Shown here one piece after another: positions 51,886 to 61,267 of a stretch of DNA of 64,000 nt. Location of the stretch: contig OZ023262.1 of the NCBI GenBank assembly GCA_964006375.1, positions 195,239,907 to 195,303,906 on the forward strand, in the 5' to 3' direction. The notes under the pieces are model-generated. The model was not told the origin of the DNA. It did no database searches and saw only the letters and a program-made list of their open reading frames with translations. Made by a program: the position numbers and the translations under genes. The DNA comes from Tillus elongatus (lineage: Eukaryota > Arthropoda > Insecta > Coleoptera > Cleridae). Every line of letters starts with the position of its first letter. The first letter of the stretch is position 1.

Positions 51886-52705
51886 GTGTGTTTCACATTA
51901 AGCGGCGACAATTCATTATTTCATAACGAGTCGGCCGACCTGCAATTTTTGTCTTTAATTAAAGTACTCCAATATGCTATGTGAAAACTGGAACCTGTGA
52001 CGAACCCTGATAAGTACGCTTGGAGATCCCAAATCACCACAACACATATTTTAAAGACCTTACGATCGTTTCGCCGACATCGTCTGCGTCATCCGAAGAT
52101 GAAAAATTCTAAAATTAAATTAACAGCTACCGTGTATTGATATCGCACCTAGGTAGACGAACTAATCCGAAGTAAAAATTCTAGCGATCCATCGTTTGCC
52201 TATTGTGTCAATATTGAACGGACGAGACGGACGGCGATTAAAGTTGTTCTTCGACCTGGTCCGTTCAATATTGACACAATAGACAAAGGCTGGGCCGCCG
52301 ACTACAATTTTTACTTCGGATTAGTTCGTCTACCTAGGTGCGATATAAATACAGGGTAGCTGTTGATTTAATTTTAGAAATTTTCATCCTCTGATGACGC
52401 TGATGTTGTCGGCGAAACGATCGTAAGGTCTTTGAAATATGTGCTGTGGTGATTTGGTATCTCCAAGTGAACTTAAAAGTACTCCAAGGGTTCCACATCC
52501 TGGTATGCATTATTTTAAGATTCGCTTTTTTCATAGCCTACTACGATAACAAATAAGACCCCAAAAATAACTAAAACATATTAGGCATTTTTTAAGACAA
52601 AAAAATATCTTTATAGATTTAGGCACATCTGTAACCAACAAATCACCAGTTTCAATGTCGTAACTTATACCGAGTTTCACAACTTGAGCGCAAAAAACGA
52701 AAAAA
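51886..52705 (+). repeat. Repeat G, split by a PLE insertion
   Basis: The outer parts (51886-51972 and 52476-52700) together match one uninterrupted inverted copy at 56925-57215: shared GTCGGCCGACCT, CATAGCCTACTACGATAACA, GTAACTTATACCGAGT. The middle is PLE terminal-repeat sequence. Confidence 0.78.
51973..52475. mobile_element. PLE terminal-repeat palindrome insertion with 12-bp TSD
   Basis: Two ~212-bp arms (52012-52223 and 52259-52472) are reverse complements around a ~35-bp spacer. Each arm holds the PLE hammerhead-like core (CTGATGACGC, GGCGAAACGATCGTAAGG at 52391-52427; mutated complement at 52065-52105). AAAGTACTCCAA flanks the insertion on both sides (51961-51972 and 52476-52487). 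No protein is encoded. Confidence 0.85.
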
Positions 52706-52710
52706 TCAAC

Positions 52711-54499
52711 TTTTTGAGAGTGCCCTGTGTAAACGCTACTGAGTGGGTTGCAAATATTAGATTGCCAATGACTTAAGACTGACCTATTTTATCAAGTTGC
52801 ATAATATCATCGGCATATATTATACAGTGATCATAATAGGTACGAAAATATCGAAAAAATGAACCGGGCGGTTTTGTTACTTCATGCGCCACGATGTTTT
52901 AATTATAATGTCCTAATTTGCGGGAAATAGTGCATCGTGCTTAACTTAAATCGATTCAATTCAAATATGCCGACAACATTTATTTAATTCTTACTTTTTT
53001 ATAGGCTAATGCAGAAAACAAGCAAAGCTGACAGAAGAAGTATTGAGTAAAAAATCAAAAATTTTAAATTGTACTGATTGCAATTAGACCACCTTGTGCG
53101 GCAACACATTTTTCTAGGATCTTCCAGCACTTTATAGCAACTTTTCGTAGTACTTCCGGCGTAATAGATCTACACGCAACACGACTTTTTTCTTTTAAAT
53201 CGTTCACATTGGTTGGACGATCTCGATAAACTTTTTCTTTGAGGATACTCCAAAGAAAGTAATCAAGTGATGTTAGGTCGGGTGAGCGGGGAGACCATCT
53301 AATAACGGGACTGTTCCATGCTATCCATTTTACCGGAAATTTCGTTTCCATCCACTACCTTATTCTTGCATTATGCTTAGGAGCACCATCCAGCTGAAAA
53401 ATCATGTCCTGTCTCAGTCTTATAGGTATATGTTCTAAAACATCGCATACTTTGCTTAAAAAGTTTAAAAAAACATTCTGCGTTGAGATTTTCCTCAAAA
53501 AAGCAGGGTCCTATTATTTTGTTGTGGAATATACCACACCAGACATTAATCTGGAAGAGTAGCTTCATCGCTAACAATTATTTTAGACAAGAAAGTTCTA
53601 TCGGTTAAATAGTTTCCTTGGCACAATAATTAATGTTCCGTTCTAAGATCTTCATCGCCATTTTCCAAGGTATGTAAAAATTTGGGCCTATGGGCATTTT
53701 GTTTGTTTCGCTTAAGGCACCTTCAAACTTTGGTCGGTTTCATGTTGATTTCTTGCTAGTTGTCTCACACTGGTCTTCGCATTTCCTCGTTCATAATAGC
53801 ATTGTCTGTACGATTATTCACATTTCTGGTGCGCTTTGTTGGAGCAATACTCCCAGTTCTATCAAAATGCATATTTATTTTTGCAACTCTCTAAAAAGTC
53901 ACGAGTTCAATATCAGGATGACGCCTGTTAAATTCTGCCACAGTCTTTCGATACGTCTTATGGTTATCTCCCACAAGTCGAATTAATTACTTTTTTTGAC
54001 TGATTATTAAAATTCTGACCATATATGTATCGATCTCATCCCGTACTCCGTGAAAAATGACTTGCCAAATTATATAAACGGCCAAATAATATTAACTGTC
54101 AAACTGGAGACGTTTTGTTTATGTGAATGAAAATAGTGATGAAGATAGTAGACGCTACTTTGAAAAATTGCAATGAAGATGTTAGGAATGGTCATTATGG
54201 TGCCAAGGAAATTGGTTAACCAGCCGAAAGAGTTTTCTCGTTTAGCGAGGAAGTTGTGAACCTACTTTCAAAAATAATGGAGTGTTGTCTTGAGAAAATT
54301 TAATATGCTGGTCCAATCAAAGTGCAAATTGTGTAATACATTGCAAAAGGGTATGTTTCCGTATTTACTATGAACACTCTGTATAAGACAGGGGGATGAT
54401 ATTGTATGATATTGTATGAATTGATACACTAGGTGACTTTTAATCCATTGGATATCTGGCGAGACACTCAGTAGCGTTTACACAGGGCACTCTCAAAAA
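52711..54499 (-). mobile_element. DD41D element with ~35-bp (to ~90-bp imperfect) TIRs
   Basis: TTTTTGAGAGTGCCCTGTGT at 52711 and its complement ACACAGGGCACTCTCAAAAA at 54480-54499 mark the ends; similarity continues inward with gaps. A minus-strand transposase lies inside. Confidence 0.83.
53064..53995 (-). pseudogene. DD41D transposase, frameshifted
   Basis: Minus strand: TYRKTVAEFNRRHPDIELVT and INMHFDRTGSIAPTKRTRN (DNA-binding part), KIIVSDEAT (first catalytic Asp), a deletion/frameshift, INVWCGIFHNKIIGPCFFEE, FFKLF, FQLDGAPKHNARIR, a TAG stop, WMETKFPVKWIAWNSP and SPRSPDLTSLDYFLW. The second and third Asp have 41 residues between them. The tail ISTI closes at 53064. The ~30 residues between SDEAT and INVWCGI are missing. 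Confidence 0.86.
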
Positions 54500-54504
54500 C
54501 TCGA

Positions 54505-55385
54505 TTTTAGTGAATTTTCTTAAAAAAAATTCACTAATGAGGAGATCCCGACTTTCGAATTTTAAAAAAATTTCTTCAAATGAGCGCTATTTAGGACCCC
54601 CGGAACCCAAATCCGAGGTCAGTTTCAGACTTTATATGTTCGTTAGCCAGGAAAATCCGCCGAGGTTTTCCCGGAAAATTTTGTGTTTTTTTTTGAAAAA
54701 AATCGAAAAAAATTTATATCTCCAAAATTAACAAAGTAAGGGCAACCAAATTTCATACGTGGGTTTATATAACTAGAAGCAAGTTACCTACCAAAATTTA
54801 GCTCCGTAGGTTAAAGGACAAAAAAGTTACAGACATTCAAAGAAAAATAAATTTGGGTTCTCCTCAAAACGTCAAAATCGCGATTTTAAACGTCAAAATT
54901 GGTGAGTACCTTCCTTTTGCAAGTGGCTTGGACAAGTTCGTTAGCCAGGAAAATCCGACGAGGTTTTCCCGGAAAATTTTGTGTTTTCTTTCGAAAAAAA
55001 TTTATATCTCCAAAATTAACAAAGTAAGGGCAACCAAATTTTATACGCGGGTTTATATCATTATAGGCAAGTTACATACTAAAATTTAGCTCTGTAGGTC
55101 AAAGAACAAAAAAGTTATAGGCATTTAAACAAAAATAAATTGAGGTTTTTCACAAAACGTCAAAGTTGCGATTTAAACGTCAAAATTGGCAACATTTAGG
55201 AAAAGAACTTGAATCTAATACGGGCTATGGAAATAAAATGTCTCAAGAAGAATGTTTTACAAACCCTGAAGTCTTAGTGTCAACCGTCATTGTCCTTCAT
55301 TTTAATAAAATGTTTCCAGAAAAATCATTTCAAATAGACCCTTTCTCTGATGCTTGGCAGTAGCCTTAGCTATATAGTTTATCGT
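54505..55385 (+). repeat. Repeat A with internal ~290-bp tandem duplication
   Basis: Short arm (TTAGTGAATTTTCTTAAA, TAATGAGGAGATCCCGACTT), no TA tract, then the long arm. TTCGTTAGCCAGGAAAATCC to AACGTCAAAATTGG occurs twice (54640 and 54932), a partial tandem duplication. Ends GATGCTTGGCAGTAGCC. Confidence 0.84.
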
Positions 55386-55429
55386 TAATAGTATATAATT
55401 TTTGTAGAATTTTCGTAAAAAAAATCAAT

Positions 55430-55510
55430 ATAGCTCAATATATCTGTTATTATGTTATTGCATTTTTGCATTTTCCATCGAAATATAATGCATGTTTGTA
55501 AGAACAAAAA
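55430..55510 (-). repeat. Repeat B fragment
   Basis: CTCAATATATCTGTTATTAT, TGCATTTTTGCATTTTCC and TATAATGCATGTTTGTAAG. Confidence 0.7.
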
Positions 55511-55560
55511 TAATTAAAACGCCCGCTGGAATACGACATTAAAACAAAGCTACAACAACT

Positions 55561-55698
55561 GACTCGTCTAGAAGTATGAGTTCCGCTTAGAGTGCGGGAG
55601 CTCCCAGGTTCAAATCCCGGACAAGCCCAAATACCTTTTATTTGCTTTTTTTTTAACCGACTTCAAACAAGGACGAGGTTCTCAATTCGCCTGTATGT
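55561..55698 (+). mobile_element. tRNA-Pro-like SINE
   Basis: GACTCGTCTAGAAGTATGAG, CGCTTAGAGTGCGGGAG and GGTTCAAATCCCGGACAAGC align with an insect tRNA-Pro, from memory of its consensus. The anticodon position reads AGA instead of AGG and the 5' acceptor strand does not pair with ACAAGCC, so it is not a working tRNA gene. It is followed by a T-rich stretch and AACCGACTTCAAACAAGGAC, GAGGTTCTCAATTCG, a tail known from dispersed insect SINE/RTE-type repeats. Confidence 0.72.
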
Positions 55699-55699
55699 T

Positions 55700-55831
55700 T
55701 TTAGTGAATTTTCTTAAAAAAAATTCAGTAATGAGGAGATTTCGACTTTTCAATTTTGAAAAAATTTCTTCAAATGAGCGCTATTTAGGAACCCTGGAAC
55801 CCAAATCGGGGGTCGGTTTCAGACTTTATAT

Positions 55832-55834
<3 letters not shown>
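55700..55834 (+). repeat. Repeat A short arm (start of composite)
   Basis: TTTAGTGAATTTTC, TAATGAGGAGATTTCGACTT, GGGGTCGGTTTCAGAC and TTATATGTTTA. Confidence 0.85.

Positions 55835-55927
<93 letters not shown>
55835..55927. repeat. (TA)n microsatellite, 93 bp, within repeat A
   Basis: Standard repeat A position; right flank TGTTTATATGTTTATATATT. Confidence 0.98.
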
Positions 55928-55930
<3 letters not shown>

Positions 55931-56660
55931 TATATGTTTATATATTTATGTGTCACACCTATAACTAAAAAAATAATGGACCGATTTTGATAAAATTAGG
56001 TGAGTATTTTGTGTTTTCCTTCGAAAAAAATCGAAAAAAATTCATAATTTGGTACACGGGTTTATATCATTATAGGTAAACTGCCTACCAAAATTTAGCG
56101 CTGTAGGTTAAAGGACAAAAAAGTTGCAGGCATTTAAAGAAAAATAAATTTGGGTTTTCCTCAAAACGTCAAAGTCGCGATTTTAGACGTCAAAATTGTT
56201 AATATTTAGGCAATGAACCTGAAATTAATATGATCTATGGAAGGAAAATGTCTCAAGAATAATGTTTTACAAAGCCTGAACTCTTAGTTTCAATCGTCAT
56301 TGTCCTTCATTTTACTAAAATATTCCCAGAAAATTCATTTCAAATAGACCCTTTCTCTGATGTTTTAGCAGTAGTGTTGGCTATAGAGTTTATCGTTTAA
56401 TGGTATATCATTTTTGTCGAATTGTCGTAAAAAATCATTAAAGTGCAATATATCCGTTATTATGCAAGTTACAAAAAAAAGTTGTATACATTAATTGTAG
56501 AGTGTCTTAAGCTACATCTTAAAAAATATTTCCACAATTACAGGGTGGCCCATAAGTCGTTGGTGATTCAAAATTTGTTTTTGTGATTTTTTTAATCGAA
56601 CACGCCCTATGTTATTGCATTTTTGTATTTTCCATCGAAATATAATACATCTTTGTAAGA
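55928..56660 (+). repeat. Repeat A long arm and repeat B (composite unit)
   Basis: Long arm: TGTGTCACACCTATAACTAA, ATGGACCGATTTTGATAAAA, ACGTCAAAGTCGCGATTTTA, ending CTATAGAGTTTATCGTTTAA. B follows from 56435: GCAATATATCCGTTATTATG, ACAGGGTGGCCCATAAGTCG. C follows at 56671. The order and internal junctions match the mirror copy at 43184-44520. Confidence 0.85.
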
Positions 56661-56670
56661 AAAGAAATTC

Positions 56671-56905
56671 GGGACGCAGCAAGTGCGTTATGGTAGCGAA
56701 TTTTCATTAAATGCTTCAAATTTTGAATCAATTTGCTATTAACCTATAAGGTTGACCATAAAACCAGTTTTTTATAAAAGTACTATATAGATTATACTGG
56801 TAACCAAATTTGATGCCTGCTTTCTTAAAAAAACACACATTATTGCTATTAAAAAATAGTTTGCTGAAAATTCACTACCATAACGCACTTGCTGCGTCCC
56901 GAGAT
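56671..56905. mobile_element. Repeat C, complete MITE-like copy
   Basis: Ends CGGGACGCAGCAAGTGCGTT and complement AACGCACTTGCTGCGTCCCG; ~38-bp TIRs, 235 bp total. The best preserved C copy. Confidence 0.88.
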
Positions 56906-56924
56906 TTTTTTTCTTTTTTTGCAC

Positions 56925-57215
56925 TCAAGCTGTGAACACTCGGTATAAGTTACGGTATGAAAACTTGGGATTTGTGGGTTACAAATGTACCTAAATCGAT
57001 ATTTTTTGTAAAAAATGTCAAATACGCTTTAGTCATTTTTAGGGCTTTATTTGTTATCGTAGTAGGCTATGGAAAAAACGAATCTTAAAAGAATACATAC
57101 CAGGATCGGGAGCTTCTGGAGTAAGTACTTTATTTAAAAAAAGAATAAAATCGGCCGACCTGGTATAAAATAATGAATTTTCTCCACCTAAAGTGAAACA
57201 CAGTGTATTGTATAG
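56925..57215 (-). repeat. Repeat G, uninterrupted copy
   Basis: Inverted relative to 51886-52705 and lacking the PLE insertion found there. GAGTAAGTACTTTATTT (57118) corresponds to the insertion site. Confidence 0.78.
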
Positions 57216-57534
57216 GTAATTTGCAAATTGTTTTGACAAATGTCAAATAAAACTTCACAATGATCAAAAAGGAACAAATATTAAATTTTTCTGCTAGAAA
57301 AAAGCCTTTAAATTGTAATTCCTTTTTAATTATGTCCAGACGTGTTGACGTTTAGAAATAAAACTTCAAATTGGCAGGTTTCATAACCTAAGCAATTTTG
57401 ACAACTTGCGAAATGCAAATATGTGCCGACGGTGCCGCACAGATACGTGTCGACGCTTCTGTCACTGTTTCGTAAGTAGAATCTCATTGTCCTGAGCAGC
57501 AGAGTTGTGGGGGTATCTTTTCCTTTAACCTTAA

Positions 57535-57862
57535 TCTATTTCCGCGACTATGGCCAATCACAGACACCAGGGAGCAGTTTTACCTCACTATCCCGGAAAA
57601 TGTGCCGAACAACGGACTTTCTGTAAGGGGGGTAGGCATCTTTAACCAGCCCAACATCGCATGGACGCGGAACCGATGACCTCACGCCCCCTTAGAAGAG
57701 CGGAACGTGCAGACATTCAACTAGCTTAAATACAATGCCACAACATCCATTGATTTTAATTGTACAATTTTGCACCGAAAAAGTGAAACAGAAACTCTCC
57801 TAATTGAACCCGCTACCCCTAAGTTCAGAGGTACAGGTCCTTACGACTGAACTACCGAGGCT
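57535..57862 (-). mobile_element. tRNA-derived SINE, inverted copy
   Basis: Complement of the SINE: TTTCCGCGACTATGGCC tail end first, CCAGCCCAACATCGCATGG body, and the box B complement AATTGAACCCGCTACCC. Diverged. Confidence 0.82.
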
Positions 57863-57979
57863 GTGGGGGTATTTTATTTTGCTTCGAAATATATGTATTT
57901 GAAAGCAACTGAACATTTTTATATAAGTTCCCACAAAAACAGAACTGGTAATAATAGCCATTCTTAATCTGAATTTTCA

Positions 57980-58305
57980 GCCTCGGTGGAACAGTAATAA
58001 AGAACGTGTGCCGCTAAATCTGAGTGTCGTGGGTTCGACGATTCTCAGTAGAAGCGTGATTTCACTATTTCAGTACATACTGTCAAATTAGCGTCAACAG
58101 ATGTGGTATTGTGTTTAGGAAAGTTTAATGTCTACACTTTCCGTCCTTCGAAGGGCGCGTAAAGCCGTCAGTTCCGTGTGTTATACGCTGTTGGCCAGGC
58201 TAAAGATTCCTACTCTCCTTACATCAAGGGATTCGGCAAAATTTTCAGGATGTTGAAGTGAAACTGTTCCCTGGAATCGGTGGTTTTTTATAGTCACCGA
58301 AATAA
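57980..58305 (+). mobile_element. tRNA-derived SINE copy
   Basis: CAGCCTCGGTGGAACAGTAA (box A region), GTGGGTTCGACGATTCTC (box B), body CGTAAAGCCGTCAGTTCCG and tail CCTGGAATCGGTGG. It lies tail-outward from the preceding inverted copy. Confidence 0.82.
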
Positions 58306-58677
58306 AGACGTGTAAGGAATGTATTTTCTCACCCTGTACACAGCGCTATTTAACTATGAAAATTCTCTGTGGGTTTTAAATAGATACGTCATTAGGTGAA
58401 CAAGTTTCACGTTAAGTTTCACATATATGGTCCCATTAAATTAAAGTGTAGGCGTCTAGCCCATCGTCGCTTGTTTAAAATCTTTACACAAAGCTGGACG
58501 TGACGGGAGGGTTAAGTGTGAGATATCTCATCTCGGTTCAAGTCAACGTTAGGCGAGCCTGCTTATCGGGCATCTGGTTCACCTCAAGGAGGCATTAGCC
58601 ACTGTACCGTTTAACGCGTTGGTTGCAGTAGTAAATTAGTGTGGTGTTCATTGTTTTCTGGAAATTTACAGTGCACG

Positions 58678-58778
<101 letters not shown>

Positions 58779-59841
58779 CATTCAGGTGAGTCCTCCCACA
58801 GAATGCATATTCGTTTGTTTATTGCACAGCTATTATTTGCCTAATTATAAATTGAAAAGTAATTTCAATAAGTATATGATGTAAGGGTGGTTTTAGGTAA
58901 TAATTTAATAAATAGCCTTAATGAAACAATTTGAGAAATAGCTAAGTTTAGATTACGATTGTTATTTATACGAGGCTAAGTTATAAATTGAGAAGTAATT
59001 ATCATATTAAAATAAAGGGGCTTTATGAAATAATTTAGGGATTAGCCAAGTTTACATTAGGGTTGTTACTTATACGAGGTTAAGTCAATATTCATAAATT
59101 AAGTAAGAGTTGAATTATGTCAGTTTATTTAGAGTAAATAAAGTAGAGTCTGTTTGAAAGTAAATTGATGATAGTTTGGAAGATGTGAGGGACACCTTCG
59201 CTGTTTGCTCACCCAGTAGTGTGTCATACTGGTAGAGGCGTTTGGTTTAGACCCAAGTTACGTAACCGCAACACGGTTGTTTGTTTGCATCGATGGATTT
59301 CGGTAGGGATACAGCTGCGCTCGCTCTAGGTATCCATTGCACCTACTCCCGTCGATAGCTGGATATTGGAGATGACTCATCGTTGAGAATACTCCGATGC
59401 GTCCATTGCACTTCTCAGTATCCATGGTGGTACCGTTGTTGCATTTTTAGTCGCTTGACCGAGACACTGTGGTCAGTTCACGCGTTGGTCTCACTGCACG
59501 TGTCAGTCCCAGTGTAGGAGTTAGGCTACTTGGAGAAGGGCACACCCTGGAGTGTGCATTGTTGTGCCCATTGCACATCTCGGTGAGGCATTAAACTGTG
59601 GCACATTGCACACCTGGAAGCCGGCACTGACCTGGTGTCGGGTACGGCACCCAATTAAACACACAAGCTAAACTACTGGTTAAGTAATTATTATTACTTG
59701 AGTAATTATTATTTGAGTAACTATCGTGTGAGTAACTACTTGACTAATTAATGTTTGAGAAACTGATTGTTGAGCAGTTAAGAGACATTGTTGAGCAGCA
59801 GTTCTGAGGCACTGATGTGCGCTGTTGAGAGATGATGATGT

Positions 59842-59976
59842 GGCTCAGTGTAGCCTTGAGTAGGAAATGTTGAAGTTGCTCAGTGGAGCATTATGTGTAA
59901 ACTGCTCTTAATGTTAGTTTGGTCAGTGGATCTTTGAGTATAAATAGTTATTGATGTTGAGTCGCTCAGTGGAGCG
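59842..59976. other. Four hairpins with AGTG loops
   Basis: GGCTcAGTGtAGCC (59842-59855), TGCTC-AGTG-GAGCA (59877-59890), GGTC-AGTG-GATC (59921-59932) and CGCTC-AGTG-GAGCG (59963-59976). The loop is constant while the stems differ and remain paired, with one G-T pair. Confidence 0.65.
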
Positions 59977-60630
59977 TGTGATTGGTAAATAATTGAAAAA
60001 CTAATAAGTGAATGCCCCTCGTATATATGTTAGGTTGTGCTTCAGATGAACAATGGTGTGTTCAGGTATATTTTTAATTACAGGTTAGTGATGTTGTTAC
60101 TGGATACATTTGGCACCCGCTCGCCCGACTCATTACGCCCGTACATTAAGGCTTCGCCATCATTCTGACAAGTAATAAACCTTTTGCCTCTTGCATGATT
60201 ACTCTTAAGTAGATAACACAACTGCTAAGTAATATATCGACTGGTGATTGAATGTTGAGCTATGTAATTATATTATGTGACCGTTAGTCGATTGTTAGTA
60301 ACATAAGAGGTTACCTCTATTGTTTGCTAAGAGGGTTGTAACATTGTGTCATCGAAGGGTTGCGTTCGATATAATTATTCAATATATATGAAAAAAAACG
60401 TAGCCCTTACAGACGTTAAAGAAGCAAAATACATAATACAAAATACATAATTTGTAGATAGTCTAAATTTTCCATATAATAAAGAAAACGAAAATATCTA
60501 TGGTAAGTGCGTATGTGATTCTTTGTGGTTATATATTTAGAACACGATAACCTCAAAGTCAGTGCTAGTGATAGAATAGTTACATGACCTAGACTGGAAA
60601 TGAATATGTGTATCATAAACAACATTCACC

Positions 60631-61041
60631 ATGACATTAGAGTGTTTACCTTCTGCTGTGAGGGAAAGTTTACATCAAATTGTAAAAGACAACAGTTTTA
60701 CGAAAAACGCTGACATAGTTTCTGGTGATATAGTGACTACAGACATTAGTTCTTGTTTGAGGGTAACTGTAAAAGAACACGAGAAGAAACTTTGTCTATT
60801 TGTTAAATTTCTCAGTCCAGAGAAAAGTAAATTCGGCGAGGAAGGTCTCATCTACTTCAACAATGAAATTATATTTTACGACTTAATCCTAAGTCAATTC
60901 AAACAACTCATTAGAAGATCAAATAGCTCCAGTAAGTATATATTTTCACAAGGCAATAATGATAAATATTGTGACACAATCTGCTTACACAAAAATCATT
61001 ATATTACAGATAAATTATTTCACTTCCCTAATTATTTTAAA
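60631..61041 (+). CDS. EcKinase/CHK-kinase-like protein, first coding exon (partial)
   Basis: ATG 60631 (context TTCACCATGA) opens a 137-codon frame: MTLECLPSAVRESLHQIVKD, NADIVSGDIVTTDISSCLRV, KKLCLFVKFLSPEKSKFGEE, YFNNEIIFYDLILSQFKQL and FHFPNYFK. The order - N-terminal helix, a glycine-containing loop, beta strands with an F-V-K lysine, then FxNEIxFY - is that of the N-lobe of insect EcKinase-like (DUF1679/CHK) proteins, which phosphorylate ecdysteroids or other small molecules. AAA|gtatgt at 61041/61042 is a plausible donor. Repeat A starts ~15 bp later. No second exon was found to base 64000, so it may be an intact gene's first exon or a truncated copy. Family call from memory of the fold, not a search. 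Confidence 0.6.
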
Positions 61042-61059
61042 GTATGTCCGTAAAGAAAA

Positions 61060-61165
61060 TACGCAATGAGGGGATTCCGACTTTTGAAATTTAAAAAAGT
61101 TCAAATAAGCCCGAGCTAGACGGTCTGGAACCCATATTTGAGGTCAGTTTCAGCTTGTATATGTT
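61060..61165 (+). repeat. Repeat A short-arm fragment
   Basis: CAATGAGGGGATTCCGACTT, TGGAACCCATATTTGAGGTC and TATATGTTTATATACACTAA. Confidence 0.75.
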
Positions 61166-61189
61166 TATATACACTAAGTGAAAATTGTA

Positions 61190-61260
61190 ACCTATGATGA
61201 ACACTTATAAGTACACTTTTGAAGATTCCAATTCGCGTGATGAATTGTATTCTCCAAAAG
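61190..61260. repeat. PLE terminal-repeat scraps
   Basis: CCTATGATGAACACTTATAAGTACACTT and TTCTCCAAAAGTGTA resemble the outer edge of PLE terminal repeats; split and rearranged. Confidence 0.45.
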
Positions 61261-61267
61261 TGTATGT

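Noticed and set aside
55561..55628. Functional tRNA gene
   Set aside because: Acceptor stem does not pair, the anticodon position is altered and a SINE tail follows.
59635..60135. Retroviral-type primer binding site (GGCACCC... motifs)
   Set aside because: Resemblance to a TGGCGCCC-type site is short, with no adjacent LTR border or downstream gag/pol.
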